Assembly: GCA_010015675.1 (NCBI GenBank)
Contig: ML976990.1
Location: 224,588-288,587 of the forward strand
DNA length: 64,000 nt
Direction: 5' to 3'
DNA from: Byssothecium circinans
Lineage: Eukaryota > Ascomycota > Dothideomycetes > Pleosporales > Massarinaceae
Position numbers and translations under genes: made by a program. Shown piece after piece: positions 11,588 through 24,029 of the stretch. How positions within the stretch are numbered: position 1 is the stretch's first letter; each line of letters starts with the position of its first letter. The notes under the pieces are model-generated. The model saw only the letters and a program-made list of their open reading frames with translations. It did not search any database and was not told the origin of the DNA.

Positions 11588-13141
11588 CTTAATGTCCTCA
11601 AAATAATACTGCAACCAAACACAGACATCCCAGCCCAGCGACAGCACCAACATGGCGTTTATGTACTCGACACGGAAATATTTCAGTACCTCACACTCCA
11701 GGATCACGGAATGATGTTCGTCTCCACCGGCGCTATCCCAGGTTAATTAGATTAAATTAGATGCGCAACTTCATCTGGACACTCTCAGTAGATGACGCTA
11801 GAGGCAAGAGAAGATGCGTAGAAGGACGGAAGAACAAATGGAAAAGCTTGTTGTACTTACTGTAGCTGCGTGAGGAGGATGCTCCGTGCCTGAAACGGAA
11901 AGGTGCGACAAGTTTCATGGTGTTTGTGTTTGGACTGGCAATGGAAAAATATGCTTGAAAGGCGCTATACATATAAAGCTGGTGGAGATAAGGAGATGGT
12001 GTAGATGATGTCGAGGCGGGAAGGAAAGGCTGTTCTGCATTTTCGAGAGGGACATGGCTCGTACCTGGAGAAACGAGCAAGTTTGGAACTGGCTTCGGAA
12101 GCTCCACGGAACCGCTCATAGATGGATAGCCCGGACGAGAGTCATCAGGCGACTAATGATGATTTATGTTTTTCAGTCAATAGTAAAGTAGCGAATATAT
12201 GCTTCCATCCCGTAGAGACTGGATTGGTCTGCGGAATCGGCCGGGAAAAGGGCCAAGTTTCTACATGTGAATACCTTCTAGAGGCAGCAGATGACATAGA
12301 AGCGCCATGTCACCGAGGCATGGGCCAGCTGATTATAAAAATAATTACCATAACATGTTTGCAGCTCGTGGCGTCTGATGGAGCGTGTGATGACAGAGTG
12401 GGTAGTGGGGCGTTCTCACGGTCGTTGGATGAAATGCAGTGGAAAGCTAGCCGCCACGTGCTGCAGACGTATAGGGCCGTGTTTAGCATTATTGATACTC
12501 GACAACAATGGAAGATAGCAGAGATGTGGACAGGTGTTGAAGCCAGCATCTAATATCTAATGTGGCAGACCTAGCACGAATGGAAAGCGGGTGGCTGGAG
12601 TTGAGGAGGCGCTGAACGACCAGGATGTTGCGACGGGCGTCCCCGGTGGATCACCAGCCTTTTGACGGTATGAAGACAGCCCGCCGGCCTCCCGGCTCGA
12701 ACTCTCTTTATTGTTCAGTCATCGTCATTGTCGGACATACACATCACATCGTGAGCGAGCTGTGGAACCTTCGCGACTCTCTCAGCTCTCGCTCTTCCGT
12801 CATTCGCGCGGCGCCCGTCATCACTTCGCGACTCACCCGGCGCAACGACAACAACAGGTTTCTGTCCCTAATTGAAGCTTACATTGCCTCAATATCCACC
12901 CATTGGACCCGCTGGTCAACACCTACGCCGCTATTTCTTTGGTTGTAACGCCATGTGCATTTGCTGAAGAGTGAAGACGGTGACGTGGACTCGGGCACAA
13001 GCACAAATCGTTGTTTGCCTGCCTGTTCGCTTCGAAGTAGATCAGCTCCACCACCGTGCATTCCAGGCCACAGTCAGTGACAAAGAAGTCCAAACTTCCC
13101 TGCCGCAACTCGACCAAGACCACTTGCTGTAGTTCGTAACC
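11588..13141. other. intergenic divergent promoter region
   Basis: Lies between the esterase (-) and the OSBP gene (+). Open frames at 11757-12119 (-), 12122-12553 (+) and 12625-12948 (+) have no recognisable motif and I do not call them genes. No RNA gene or repeat seen. Confidence 0.55.
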
Positions 13142-16100
13142 ATGGCGGGCATGGAGCAGCTGGAAGTGCACAGCAAGGCAAGTAACATACAAGTCACATA
13201 GAGGCCCCATGTATGTCCATGGCTGACCCTCGACACTAGTCGTACCTCGTCCGCTGGGTCAGCGTCTCTGCTGGACACACGATATCATGGAGCATTCAAC
13301 CCCACAAGAAGTCGATCAATTTCGGCGTCTTCAAACACCCCGGGGCTGCCAGCGGCATCACCTCGCATACCACCTTCTCCACGACCCTGGAAGGTCCTCC
13401 AACACCCGCCCTCGAAGTAGCCCCCACGCGCGGCCGCGGTGGTTCATCCACAACCTCGCGAAATGACAAAACGTTTGTGCTGGAGAAGCTGTCGGCCATT
13501 GGCCTGAAGCAGGTGCATTGGGTGGGGAAATGTGAGGCCGACAAGGTGTCCATGGGGACGTGGGATGTGACAGAGGGCGAGGAGGGAATGTACGGGTTGG
13601 TCATCGACAACACCTTCTCCAAAACCGTGTCGAAAACGGCTACATTTGTGCTCATGACGTACCCGACGAATGCGCCGCCAAAATCAGGACACCACATGCA
13701 CTACAGCCAGGCCCTCGGAGGAGCAAGTACTACGAGTCTGGGAAAACCAAGCCCAGGGTTCGGACCTCTCCCCGCAGATTCGTCGGAATCCCTATCGCAC
13801 ACCCTCGATCACCGACCAAAGTCTTCCTACGTGCCCACCACTGCTGCCTCATCATTGAGCTCCTCAGTGCTCACCGGTGTACTGCAGAAGAAGAGGAGGA
13901 AGCGGAACCAGGGACATGCCAGACGCTTTTTCTCATTAGACTTCACATCATCTACATTATCTTATTATCGCAATGATCATTCGTCCGCTCTGCGCGGTGC
14001 CATCCCCCTCTCGCTGGCCGCCATTGCAGCAAATGAAGAAACACGGGAGATATCTGTTGATTCTGGTGCTGAAGTATGGCAACTACGCGCCAACAACGCG
14101 AAAGACTTCAACATGTGGCGAGACGCACTCGATCGCGCCTCCAGAAGTGCAGGGAGCACAACTTCGCCCACCGTACGTATACCGGCTAGCCAATCTAGGA
14201 GCATGTCGCATACTGTAAATCAAGCTGAAGAGGACGAGTGGGCACGAGTGGAATCATTAGTAGGCAGGGTGGTAGGGACGAGAGACGCGGTACGGAGACT
14301 CGCTCAGGAAACCGACCCGAAATACACCTCAGCGCCAGCAGCTGGTCTGGGATTGAACAAAGTGCAAGACAGCTTGTCGCCCAGTCCGTCGGAAGGTGAA
14401 GCCTCCGAATACTTCCCGCCGAGCGAAGATAAGAAGTCATTCTGGAAACGAAAGGCCAGCAGTTCTGGGAACAGTCCATCGGGCGTGTTCAGGAGGAGTG
14501 TCTCTGCCCAGACTGCTGTAGGTTCGCCTGCAGCGATTCCGCCAGTGCCACCGCTACCCAATGGAGGTTTGTCGGTGCCGAAGAGGAACGGGCGCTTGAG
14601 TGCAGTATTCCCAGCCGAAGAAGAAACAGTCCACGATCATTGTATGGCCTTGTTGCGTGACCTCGACTCCGTGGTCAAGGGGTTTTCGGAACTACTAGCT
14701 GAAAGTCGACAAAGACGGACACCTGCACCTCTGTCTTCACGCCGAAGCATCGATTCGCAAGAGTCCGCAGACGAGTTCTTTGACGCGAATGATGGTGAAA
14801 CAGTCAAGTCACAATTACTCACCATTCGCCGTGATAGTGGAGAAGAGGAAGAGCAGGACGAAGTTTCCGACGGAGGTTCTGAGTCTTCTTCGGAGAACGA
14901 AGGTGGCGGCTTCTTCGACCAACGCATGTCTCTTGATGTCAGACCATCTCTAATCCCAAGTAAACCTACCTCTCTAGCTCCTCTGCCACTGCCACCCGTC
15001 AAGCGCCGCTCCAATGTTCCACCCTCCAAGGGTCAGCCGCCAAGTCTCATCGCTTTCCTGCGGAAAAACGTTGGCAAAGATCTTTCCACCATCGCTATGC
15101 CTGTAACCTCCAACGAACCCACGTCCGCCGTTCAGCGGTTAGCCGAACAACTGGAGTATAGCGAACTTCTCGATGCTGCGGTTTCTGCACTTGCTGATAG
15201 TGGGGAACGTCTCGTCTACATGGCTGCTTTTGCTATCTCCAATTTCAGCATTATGCGCGTCAAGGAGCGCGCTATCCGCAAACCTTTCAATCCCATGCTG
15301 GGTGAGACATTCGAACTCGTCCGGGAAGACAAAGGCTACCGCTTCATTGCCGAGAAAGTCGTCCACCGCCCCGTGCGCATGGCCTGCCACGCCGAATCGC
15401 AACACTGGACCCTCATCCAATCACCAACCCCTGTGCAAAAGTTCTGGGGCAAAAGCGCCGAACTGAACACGGACGGCCGTGTCCGCGTCTTCCTCCACGA
15501 CTCAGGCGAGCACTACTCCTGGACCATCGCCACCTCCTTTCTCCGCAACGTCATGGCTGGCGAGAAATACGTCGAGCCCACGGGCACCATGACCATCATC
15601 TCGGAAACCACGGGCGCAAAAGCCGTCTGCACCTTCAAAGCCGGCGGCATGTTCGCGGGTCGGAGCGAAGACGTCTCCGTCCAAGTGTTTGACAACTCAG
15701 GTTCCGTGCTCCCCATGGGCGCGCAGGGGAAATGGACCGCGGAACTCCAATTCACATCCAACGGCCAGCCGACGGGCAAATCCGCCTGGACGGCCGGCGC
15801 CCTCGTCGACAAACCCACCTCGCACTACGGCTTCACCGCCTTCGCCGCTTCGCTCAATGAGATCACTCCAATCGAGCAGAACCATCTTCCGCCCACCGAC
15901 TCCCGCTTGCGTCCCGACCAGCGCGCCGTAGAAGAAGGCGACATGGACAGAGCGGAGGCACTTAAAGCTAGAGTCGAAGAGAGGCAAAGGAGTCGAAGGA
16001 AGGTTATGGAGGAGCATGGTGAGGAGTGGAAACCGAGGTGGTTTAAGAAGGTTGATGTTGAGGAGGCGGGGCAGCTTGGTGGCGAGGAGATGTGGAGGCT

Positions 16101-16188
16101 GAAGAGTGGGAAGGAGGGGTATTGGGAATGTAGGGCTCGGGGGGAGTGGGAGGGTGTTGTTGATGTTTTTGATGCTGGGGGTAGGTAG
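13142..16188 (+). CDS. OSH3: Osh3-type oxysterol-binding protein (GOLD-PH-FFAT-ORD)
   Basis: Exon 1 is 13142-13177 (12 codons, MAGMEQLEVHSK) and exon 2 is 13240-16188, giving 994 aa. The 62-bp intron begins gcaagt and ends ctag: a GC-AG intron whose donor otherwise fits consensus. It joins in frame to SYLVRWVSVSAGHTISWSIQ, the expected start of the GOLD domain (about residues 13-160). A PH domain follows at about 219-310, then a disordered linker holding an FFAT motif, EFFDAND, at residues 524-530, which in this family docks to VAP proteins of the ER. The C-terminal lipid-binding ORD spans about 610-950. The OSBP fingerprint EQVSHHPP is changed to EKVVHRPV (residues 717-724), so the second His is Arg. 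Expected role: lipid or phosphoinositide exchange at ER-plasma membrane contacts. Confidence 0.93.
14773..14793 (+). other. FFAT motif inside the OSBP gene
   Basis: Encodes EFFDAND within an acidic, Ser-rich stretch. It matches the EFFDAxE consensus except Asp for the final Glu. The motif is known to bind the MSP domain of VAP proteins and would place the protein at ER contact sites. Confidence 0.75.
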
Positions 16189-16902
16189 GTAGTTAGGTGG
16201 ATGGGTAGATGTAGATGAGGGAAGATGGCAAGGAACCGGATTTTAATCTTTACTTTTCTTTACTTTTCCTTTTTTTTGGCGAGATGTTTCTTTTTTGGTT
16301 AGAGGGCGGATGGATGGATGGATGGATGGATATTTGACGCCAGTCATTGAAATCAAAAATATTCTTTCTTTCTGTTGTATGCATGACTTTGTATCCACGA
16401 CTTCATGGAAATCACGCGCAGAGATCGAATATCATAATAATGTGAATGGTTTTCATTTCTATAGCAGCTGTCCGCATAAGCAGCACACAGTAGGCATTGA
16501 CGCTATGCCATCGTAAGCTATCCAAAAGGCAGCCGGACTTCAAAGAACACAATTATCTAAACTGATAGATGGCTATGCAAAAGCTCTTCATCGTTCGCCG
16601 TAGTCAATAAATTTGAAGGCCGTTTATGCCTCCTTCTCCAAGATGCAAGCAACGATAAGGGAAAATGGGGCCCCGAATGACTCCTGAGGATTTTTGTGTG
16701 AATGATGTCCTATTCCGTGATTGCCCGGTAACGCCTCGCTAGTAATGCAAATAATGATTCTCCTTGAACTCGACAAACACCGTCAAGAGACCATGGAGAG
16801 TGTGGGGTGAAAAATGCAAAGTGTGATGTATTGTGGCAGTGTTGGAAGGAGAGAGGAAATGATGAATTGGAAGAAGTGAGTCTGGGTAGGATCGCGAGCA
16901 GC
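16189..16902. other. convergent 3' region with a GGAT microsatellite
   Basis: Between the stops of the OSBP gene (+) and RTF1 (-). It holds about six tandem ggat units at 16306-16330 and pyrimidine-rich runs near 16245-16280. No gene recognised. Confidence 0.6.
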
Positions 16903-18559
16903 TCAGATTTCAATATCCAAACCAATGTCCATGGAGGCAATGATGTCATCGTCCATCTTCGGCTTCCTGAACGTCGGTAATCCCTTGCGCTCCGTTTTCT
17001 TCTTCTCCTGGGGCTTTGGCGTACTCGCGCGGGACGAGTCGCCGCCGTCGAACAAAGCATCAACCTCCAGATGACCCTTCTTGACAGCAGCCTCTTCTTG
17101 AGCCTTCTTTGCAGCCTCCTCAGCCGCTGCCTTCTTCTCGGCGATTTTACGTGCACGTAACTTCTGCCTCTTCTCCTCTTTTTGGGCCGCCATGATGCGT
17201 TCTAGCTCTGCTCGCTTGCTCTGACGATTGATCTCGGCAAGGCGTGCAGCAGCGGCCTGTGACTCGGTGGGGATCCTGGGAGCGGGCTCGCTGGAAGATT
17301 GCTTGTTGAGAAGGTACGAGTATTTGTTCGTCTTTGCGATGCGGGCGTTGATGTCTTCGTCGGTCCAGAAGCGGTTCTCGAGAGCTTTGATATCGTCGTA
17401 CTTCTTTTTCAGGAAAGACTGTGTGGGTATCTTGGCACCTGCTTCGACGAGGGACTGCTTATAGATGTCGAGATCCATCTCAGTGAAGCGCTGGTTGGAT
17501 AGAAACTGGAACTGGTATTCCTTTTTGACCGTGCCATGCTGGCATATGGCATATTGATCGGTCGCGATACGCTTGCCGTTCTTGCCTTCGAAGACATATG
17601 GTTTCCCGACAGTGAAGCCTGTAATTGTTAGCTAGAAACGTATAGCCTTGGGAGTGACAGACGTACCCTTAATCTGCGCCATCTTGTATAGCGTTCGGCG
17701 CTGTGCGTCCTGACCAACACCAATGCGGCCAAAGGTGCCCGTCATAGCCTCTTCAAAGCCAGGATAGAAACAGATACCGGAGAAGAAGCCACGGCTAACA
17801 CGAACGGAGTCGAAGTGTGAGATTGTCGCAGGCGGCTCTTCGCGAGTGGCTGCCTTGCGGTCGTCATACTCAACGTCGCTCTCACCGTCAGCATCGATAT
17901 CAGAGCCACCACGGCGGCTAGCTGAGCTAGACCGCCGGCGACGATCCCGCCCATCGTTGTAGCGGTCCCTCTGCTGACCACGCTGCTCCCGAGCCTGCTT
18001 GTATGCCTCCAGCTTCTCGTTGACCCTTGGCTTGACCGATCGACTGCTCTTGCGGGGATCTTCGGGCTCCTCGGAGTCAGCCTTGCGCTTCTTGCTGTTG
18101 TTCTGTGCGGCGAGTCGGGCTAGTTGTTCGTGGAACTTGGTCTTGCTCATCTCCTCAGCGCGCTGGCCGAGAATCTCTTCTCGCTCAAGCTGTGACAAGC
18201 CCTCAATGTAGGCGCGATCCCGAGCATCGCGATATTTGCCCTCAAGCGGGTACGGCACTTGACTATCTCTCGCTGGTGGTTCGTCGTCGCGGTCGGAGTC
18301 AGACTCGTCCATGGCGTCGGAGCCGAGCGAGTTGGGCGACGAGGCGGCCACTGACGAGCTGAGCGACGTTAGCATGCTGTGCGAGTATAGTTGAGGGGGG
18401 CGCGAGCCACAAGAGTTAAGCAAATGTTGAAGGGCCATAGAAGAAAGACTGATGGTTGTTGTATGGAAGTCACGGGGTAACTTACGCCTCGCCTTCCTCG
18501 ACGTCTGCCTCCTCATCACCGCCAGCAAGGGCGAAGATCTCGTCGTCTAGATCAGACAT
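16903..18559 (-). CDS. RTF1: RTF1, Paf1 complex subunit with Plus3 domain
   Basis: Three exons: 18559-18486, 18376-17667 and 17618-16903, with introns of 109 and 48 bp; 499 aa. The start encodes an acidic N-terminus, MSDLDDEIFALAGGDEEAD. Upstream of Plus3 sits the typical segment RDRAYIEGLSQLEREEILGQ. The Plus3 domain spans about residues 210-335 and is assembled across intron 2: SGICFYPGFEEAMTGTFGRI, then GFTVGKPYVFEGKNGKRIAT and FLSNQRFTEMDLD. A long Lys/Glu/Ala helical region and basic tail follow. RTF1 acts with RNA polymerase II; Plus3 binds phosphorylated Spt5, and the protein promotes H2B ubiquitination and H3K4/K79 methylation (family knowledge). It shares a 390-bp divergent promoter with COQ7. 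Confidence 0.94.
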
Positions 18560-18949
18560 GGTGAGGGTAGAAAGTGTCCGAACGTCGAGATCGAGCGGGT
18601 ATTCAAATGCTGATGACGGCGGTGATGATTCCGATGGTCGTCGCGGTCGGTCGAGCAAAAAAGTGCGAGGGGGGAAAGAGGTTTGTGAGAGGCGAAGTGG
18701 GCAGAAGAGGGATGGGGAGTCGGGCAGTTTAAGAGACGCGCTCTCTGGGGCAGCGCTTGGCGCTTCTGGTCCATGCCCAGTCCTCCGTTTTAGCGTGGCT
18801 GGTGACGTGAATAATCCAATCCCATCGTTTTCGCGCCTCCGATCTCCGCCGACGCCGCTCGCCCTCAGGACTTTTGCCTGCGGGCCTGTACTATAGGAAT
18901 AATATACTTTTGCTCACCTTTCACCCTTTCCTGTCCCTCAAAAGACACC
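18560..18949. promoter_or_regulatory. divergent promoter of RTF1 and COQ7
   Basis: 390 bp separate the two start codons. An AT-rich stretch, tataggaataatatac, sits at 18892-18907, about 45 bp before the COQ7 start, and could serve as its TATA-like element. No other element is clear. Confidence 0.5.
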
Positions 18950-19762
18950 ATGTCTGCCGCTCTCTTACCCACACGGTCATTGGCCCGCGCCGTCCCGCGT
19001 AGCCTGCATTCTCCCGTTCGCGACCTCCACATCCCATGTACAAGTCCCCTCCCGCCTATCTGCCAAAGAGCCCGAATTCACAGCACGCCGTCGAAGCCCG
19101 CACAATCAACTGCCTCTGTCAAAGCTACCGCGACTGCCTTACCCTCACATGAATCTTCTTACACAGAACACCATGTCGTGCCCACAAAGCCGCTTACGCA
19201 GTCACAACGCGATTTCCTCGACTCGGCGCTGCGAGTGAACCAAGCCGGCGAATTGGCAGCAGTTCTCATATACTCTGCGCAAACACCACCACTACTACGT
19301 TCACATCCGCATCTGAGACCGCTCATGAAGCATATGCACGACCAAGAAGCCGGCCATTTCAACTACTTCAACGACCTCCTTGCAAAACACCGCATCCGGC
19401 CAACTGCTATGTATCCTGTCTGGCACGCCGCTGCCACAGCTCTGGGGTGGGGAACGGCGGTGATGGGACGCGAGGCGGCGATGGCATGTACAGAGGCCGT
19501 GGAGACCGAGATTGGGACACACTACAATGAGCAAGTGCGGGTGCTGTTAGATTGGGCGGACAAGATGGAGGCCAGAGGGGAGAGTCTGGGCGAGGAACTG
19601 ATTGTATTGATCAGGGAGCTGAGACGAATAAGGGATGAAGAACTGGAGCATCTGGATCACGCGGTGGAGAATGATAGTAAGGAAGCAAGGCCGTATGAGT
19701 TCCTGACGAATGTTATCAGGGGCGGGTGTCGGACGGCGATATGGATCAGTGAGAAAGTGTAA
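18950..19762 (+). CDS. COQ7: COQ7, mitochondrial 5-demethoxyubiquinone hydroxylase
   Basis: Single exon, 270 aa. The N-terminal ~80 residues are rich in Arg, Ser and Ala without acidic residues, fitting a mitochondrial presequence. The catalytic domain begins about residue 82 and carries the diiron ligands of the family: Glu101 in NQAGE, Glu133 and His136 in DQEAGH, a Glu of EAVETEIG (185-189), and Glu231/His234 in EELEH. It hydroxylates demethoxyubiquinone in the next-to-last step of coenzyme Q synthesis, on the matrix face of the inner membrane with the other COQ proteins. Length and motifs match the family. Confidence 0.95.
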   Translation: MSAALLPTRSLARAVPRSLHSPVRDLHIPCTSPLPPICQRARIHSTPSKPAQSTASVKATATALPSHESSYTEHHVVPTKPLTQSQRDFLDSALRVNQAGELAAVLIYSAQTPPLLRSHPHLRPLMKHMHDQEAGHFNYFNDLLAKHRIRPTAMYPVWHAAATALGWGTAVMGREAAMACTEAVETEIGTHYNEQVRVLLDWADKMEARGESLGEELIVLIRELRRIRDEELEHLDHAVENDSKEARPYEFLTNVIRGGCRTAIWISEKV

Positions 19763-20027
19763 GATATGCTGTATGATAGTAGCTGTACATATGTATCATA
19801 GTGTATACGAATCAACGCCCGACTCTGTCATCGCGGCTATAATCGGACCAGGAAATGTCACTTTGCTTTTCACCGTCAAATCACATTAGTCTTCGTGCCA
19901 AAGGGTACAGATGTGTGTTGGAATGCTCAGACTGTACCAAACGCCCGACCTGACCTGCATCCAGGTCTTGCCTATACAACGCTCAGACACGCTAAAACCT
20001 CCCAAAAACACCATCCAAACCGTAGAG

Positions 20028-23000
20028 CTATTCAAACCCTCCACCCAGCGAACCCAACACACTCCTAACACCCCGGGCCTTGCCCACCTTCTTCTTCAAA
20101 CTCTCCTTCCTCTTCTTCTCTGCCTTCTCGAGCACAGCCCTCCTCTCCGCCTCCCTAGCCTGAGCATGAATATTGCTCTTCCTTGTGCCACCTCGCCTCA
20201 CACTCTCCGCTGGGGTGCTAGCACCCGAGTTGGACGTTGATCGCTCAGACACAGTCGAAAAATTACTAGTAGCGCGACGTACGAGCGAAGGGACACGGAA
20301 GCCGCCAATCTGAGCGGTGGTGTTGAAGGCCATGTTGCGGCCACTGGCATCGCTGGATGACGTGGATGTACGGAAGAGAGTGAGACGGTCAACAATGGCG
20401 ACCTTGGGCGCAGGTACGGGAGCTGGCTCCTCATTGTCGCTATCGGAAATATATTGAGAGTCTGGTACTACAACACCAGGGTCTTCGAGGAGCTCCGAGA
20501 GTTGGTGTTGAATCTCGGGGAGGGTTCGGGCTTTCTTGTGGGGGTTGCTCAGGTTGGGGGCTGCAGTGCGGTGTTGGTTGACTGGAGCGCGGTTCTCCTT
20601 TTCTTGGGAGTCAAGACCGGAGGACTTCCGCTTGAGAGGGTTGGTTGTATCTGTGGTCTGCGAGTCGGGGATGGTGATGTCTTGATCGGCTTCCCCCTCC
20701 TTTGCTTCCTCGGATTGGGATTGAGACTCTTCTATCGACTGCTCGGGCTCGTTGAGAAAGCTGTACTCGGAATCGTCGTACGTGTCGATCATGGTGTTAA
20801 GGAACGCAGCTTGCTTTGCATTTTGGGCTAGTAGGAAAAGTCAGTATGGATTTTGCCATATGAAAAAGAATACGTCTTACCTAGCTTGCCAATGCGCTCG
20901 TCTTGAAGGATGGCCTTGGTCATTCGCTGCCTCTCTCTTTGAGCTTTTCTCCGCCTCATCTCGTGCTCGTCCTCTGAGTCTGACATATCGAACGCGTTTC
21001 CATGGGCAGTACGCTTGCGGAGCGCTCCACTGACAATATCTTGGTGCAGCTTTGCTGCTCTCGCAGCATCACTCTTCGTCTCTTGCTCACTATATTGGTT
21101 AGTAAGCAATCTATTATACACTAGATAATAACTTACTTGAAATAAGCAGCGAGTTCTGACTCATTGACTTTCACGTCATTAGTATCGATCATCTGTGCAA
21201 GCTCCTCATCCATCTCGTTGCCACTCTCATCATCACTGACGCCACCGAGACCAGCATATTCATCTTCAGATTCATCAGCCTGCTCTTCGACAATGTCCTT
21301 TGCCCAACTTGTCTGTTTGTTGAACTTGTCGATCTTCTTCTGCTTCTTGGCTGCCTTTTTCATGATGCTAAAGACATCTTTTCCCTTCGTCTGAGGAGTT
21401 TCGTCAGCTTCCGTCTCAGAGCCGGGAGCTGCATTGTCTTCATCAACATCGGACAACTCGACTGGCGTTTCTCTATGTCGCTGATGAAGCTTGCCTTTTC
21501 GCTCCTTGATTGGCGATTCGATAACAGGAAACAAGACTGTGTCGACTGTCGAGGGCATAGCAGCAAATCCAGCGGGCGAGCGAGACAGAAGAAAGCCGGC
21601 ATCCTGTGTAGGCTCAGGCACCTCCGAGAGTTGCGTAGCAGTGAACTCCGGAGGAGCTTGGAACAGCTGGCTGATCCCCAAGTCGATCTGCGATACCGGA
21701 CCATCCTGAGATTCTTGCGCTTGACTACTAGGAATGCGCCAGTCCGCCTGACTAAAGTTGACGCTGGGCTGAGTGTCAGGAAGACTGCGGAGGAAGTCGA
21801 GAGAATCTTGTTCGACTTCAGGCAGGTTGTCTTGTGAATCAGATTCTAGGCTCGCCATTGTGCCGGCGAAAGCTTGCGTAAGCCCCATAGCTGGAGGTGC
21901 ATTTTCAAACCCAAATGCAGCCATGGCATCGTCTTGCGTGGCTTCCTGTGTTGGTGTCCCGATCGGGACTGCGTCGTCGTCATCCTCATCATCAACCACA
22001 ACATTTCTGGCGCGCTTGATGGTGTGCGCTCGAATGGGTGCTGGCGGTTCGTTGTCTTCCATGTCTTCGTCTTCGACGTGAGGGATGTCGGACGCCTTCC
22101 CTGTCTCTTCCTCGTCTTCCTCGTCTGCCATCTCATCGAACAAACCATGCGGTCTATCATGAGTCTCATCTTCAGCCTCTTCTTCTGAGCCTGAGAACTC
22201 AAGCTCAGCCTCTTCGTCGTCTCCATCTATATCTACGTCGTCGGCACCATCCTCTTCTCCGCTGGCGATGTAGTCTTCATCTTCATCGCTGGACACCAAT
22301 CCGTCTCCGGTTTCGCCATTCTTCTTCGCCTCTTGCCTCTCACGCTTTGCTAATTCACGATCATGATCGAGGGCCTTCTCATACTGGGCAACCATATCTT
22401 CGACCTCCGCTTGCCGCTTTTCCCGTTCTTCCTCCGTCTCGATGTGAATACCCTTCGCTCTCAGTTCAGCAAGCCTCTCCTCCCGTGCTTTCTGTGCTTG
22501 CTCGCGAGCTTTTCGGTGCAAAGACATCTGAAGCTCCATGCTGTTCATTGGTTTCTTGCCTTTGGATCCATTGTCATTCGAATTCAACTGAGCAAGGTGA
22601 CGCAGATGTAGCAACGAGCTCGACTCTTGTGCCTTCTTCTCCGGAATCTTATCGAAAACAGGGAACCTGCTTTTGGGCTGCACAATCTCAAGGTCGTCTT
22701 CAGAATCTGACAACTCCACCATGGAGGAATTTACAGGCTTTGTTGTATCGATTTGAGTGCGCTGTACAGCGATTCGGTGCGCCTGCTCCATCAGAGGGTT
22801 GGGTGGGAGATGCTGGAATTCGGATGCCCTTCCTTTGCCCTTGTTCGAAATTACTGGGGGCGGAGCTTCTTCAACAACTGGAGCTGTTGCTACAGGTGTT
22901 TCCATTTGACAATCGACTACATCCTTCATCGACGCACTCTCGTGGCTTACAGATGTATCAAGGGTTTGTTCAAGCTCAGGATCCGAGGATTTAGGCGGTG

Positions 23001-24006
23001 AGCTTGCATCTGGGGTAGGGAGACCTGGCTCCTCAACCCCCGTAGAGAAGCCAAGTTTTGCGAATAGATCTTTCGTGCCATATCGCTTCTTTGTCTTAGA
23101 CTCATGTTGAAGCTGCATGCTTCGCACAATCCTCTGCTGGTCCCGAACCATTGCTTCCCTCGCCTTCTTGCCCGCTTTCCGGGTAGGCTTCGCTTGTTGA
23201 GTGAGGCGTCTGCCACCCTCGCCGTCCGAATGGCTTTGCGCATCTTCGTCTGTTTCGTGCCATGTAGGCTGGACTTTGTTTTGTTTTTCCTTTTGCTTTT
23301 TTGCTAACCTCTCCGCACGAATTCGGTTGACTCGCTCGTTAAAGTCGGCGTTGTATGTAGGCTGCGTAGACTGGTCCGAATCTTCACCAGTCGCTTCGGC
23401 GTTGGAGGTCTGCTTCGCGGGTGAAGCATTAGGCGTAACGAAGAGGCCAGGAGACAACCGATGTGATCGCACACTCGGCACGTGTGATGTTGGGGGAGAC
23501 GCGGCGCGTTCCTTCCTCGGCTTTAACCGACGAGTTGCAACAGTCAGTACAGGCATCTCGTCCTCATCACTACTGCTGGTGGTGGTAGGAGTAGTAGGCC
23601 GCACAGAGACAACAGTTTCAAGCTCTTGTTTCTTTGCATTCGCACCACCTGCTAATTGCTTCTTCATGCGCTCATACGCGTCCTCGCCATTGTCGTCCTC
23701 CTCGTCCTCCTCGTCCTCGTCGCTGCTGAAGATATCGGCTTTCGCAGTTGTGAAACGCTTCATCGTACGCTGGAACGTAGCTTCATTGCCATCCTCTTCA
23801 CTTTCAGACGATTCGTCCGAATGGGGTTGTAGTCGCGATAGCAATCCTCCGCCGGCTTTTCGTTTCGGTGCAATTTGTGAATCCGACTCTGAGTCGCTCT
23901 CGGCAAGCTTGGAGAGAGCGTTCGTAGCTTTCATGGCTGGTGCTGAATGGACGGAATGTGGAGATGTAGTTGTGGACGTTACATCAACGTCCATTGAAGA
24001 GCTCAT
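20028..24006 (-). CDS. MRC1: MRC1/claspin, S-phase checkpoint mediator
   Basis: Three exons: 24006-21137, 21089-20881 and 20827-20028, with 47- and 53-bp introns in frame; 1292 aa. The protein is highly charged, with many Ser-Asp/Glu clusters and SQ sites such as SSQAQESQ and NFSQ, likely targets of the Mec1/ATR and CK2 kinases. The N-terminus has repeated acidic SDSES motifs. The middle has a long Arg/Glu/Ala coiled coil (about 480-560), then SSDEDEDYIASGEED of the MRC1-like region. The C-terminal exons carry QDERIGKL and basic tracts. Family role: links the replicative helicase and polymerase epsilon at forks and activates Rad53. The identity rests on architecture plus these motifs. MluI-type elements sit just upstream. 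Confidence 0.87.
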
Positions 24007-24023
24007 TGTGAATTGGCGCGTAA

Positions 24024-24029
24024 ACGCGT
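24024..24029. promoter_or_regulatory. MluI cell-cycle box upstream of MRC1
   Basis: A perfect ACGCGT lies 18 bp before the MRC1 start codon, beside a ggcgcg at 24015-24020. Further GACGCG units occur at 24203-24208 and 24210-24215. ACGCGT is the binding site of MBF-type G1/S transcription factors, and MRC1 orthologues are known S-phase genes. Function here is inferred. Confidence 0.5.

Noticed and set aside
11757..12119. 120-codon minus-strand frame upstream of the esterase
   Set aside because: Ser/Pro-rich composition without a domain; it lies where the esterase promoter should be.
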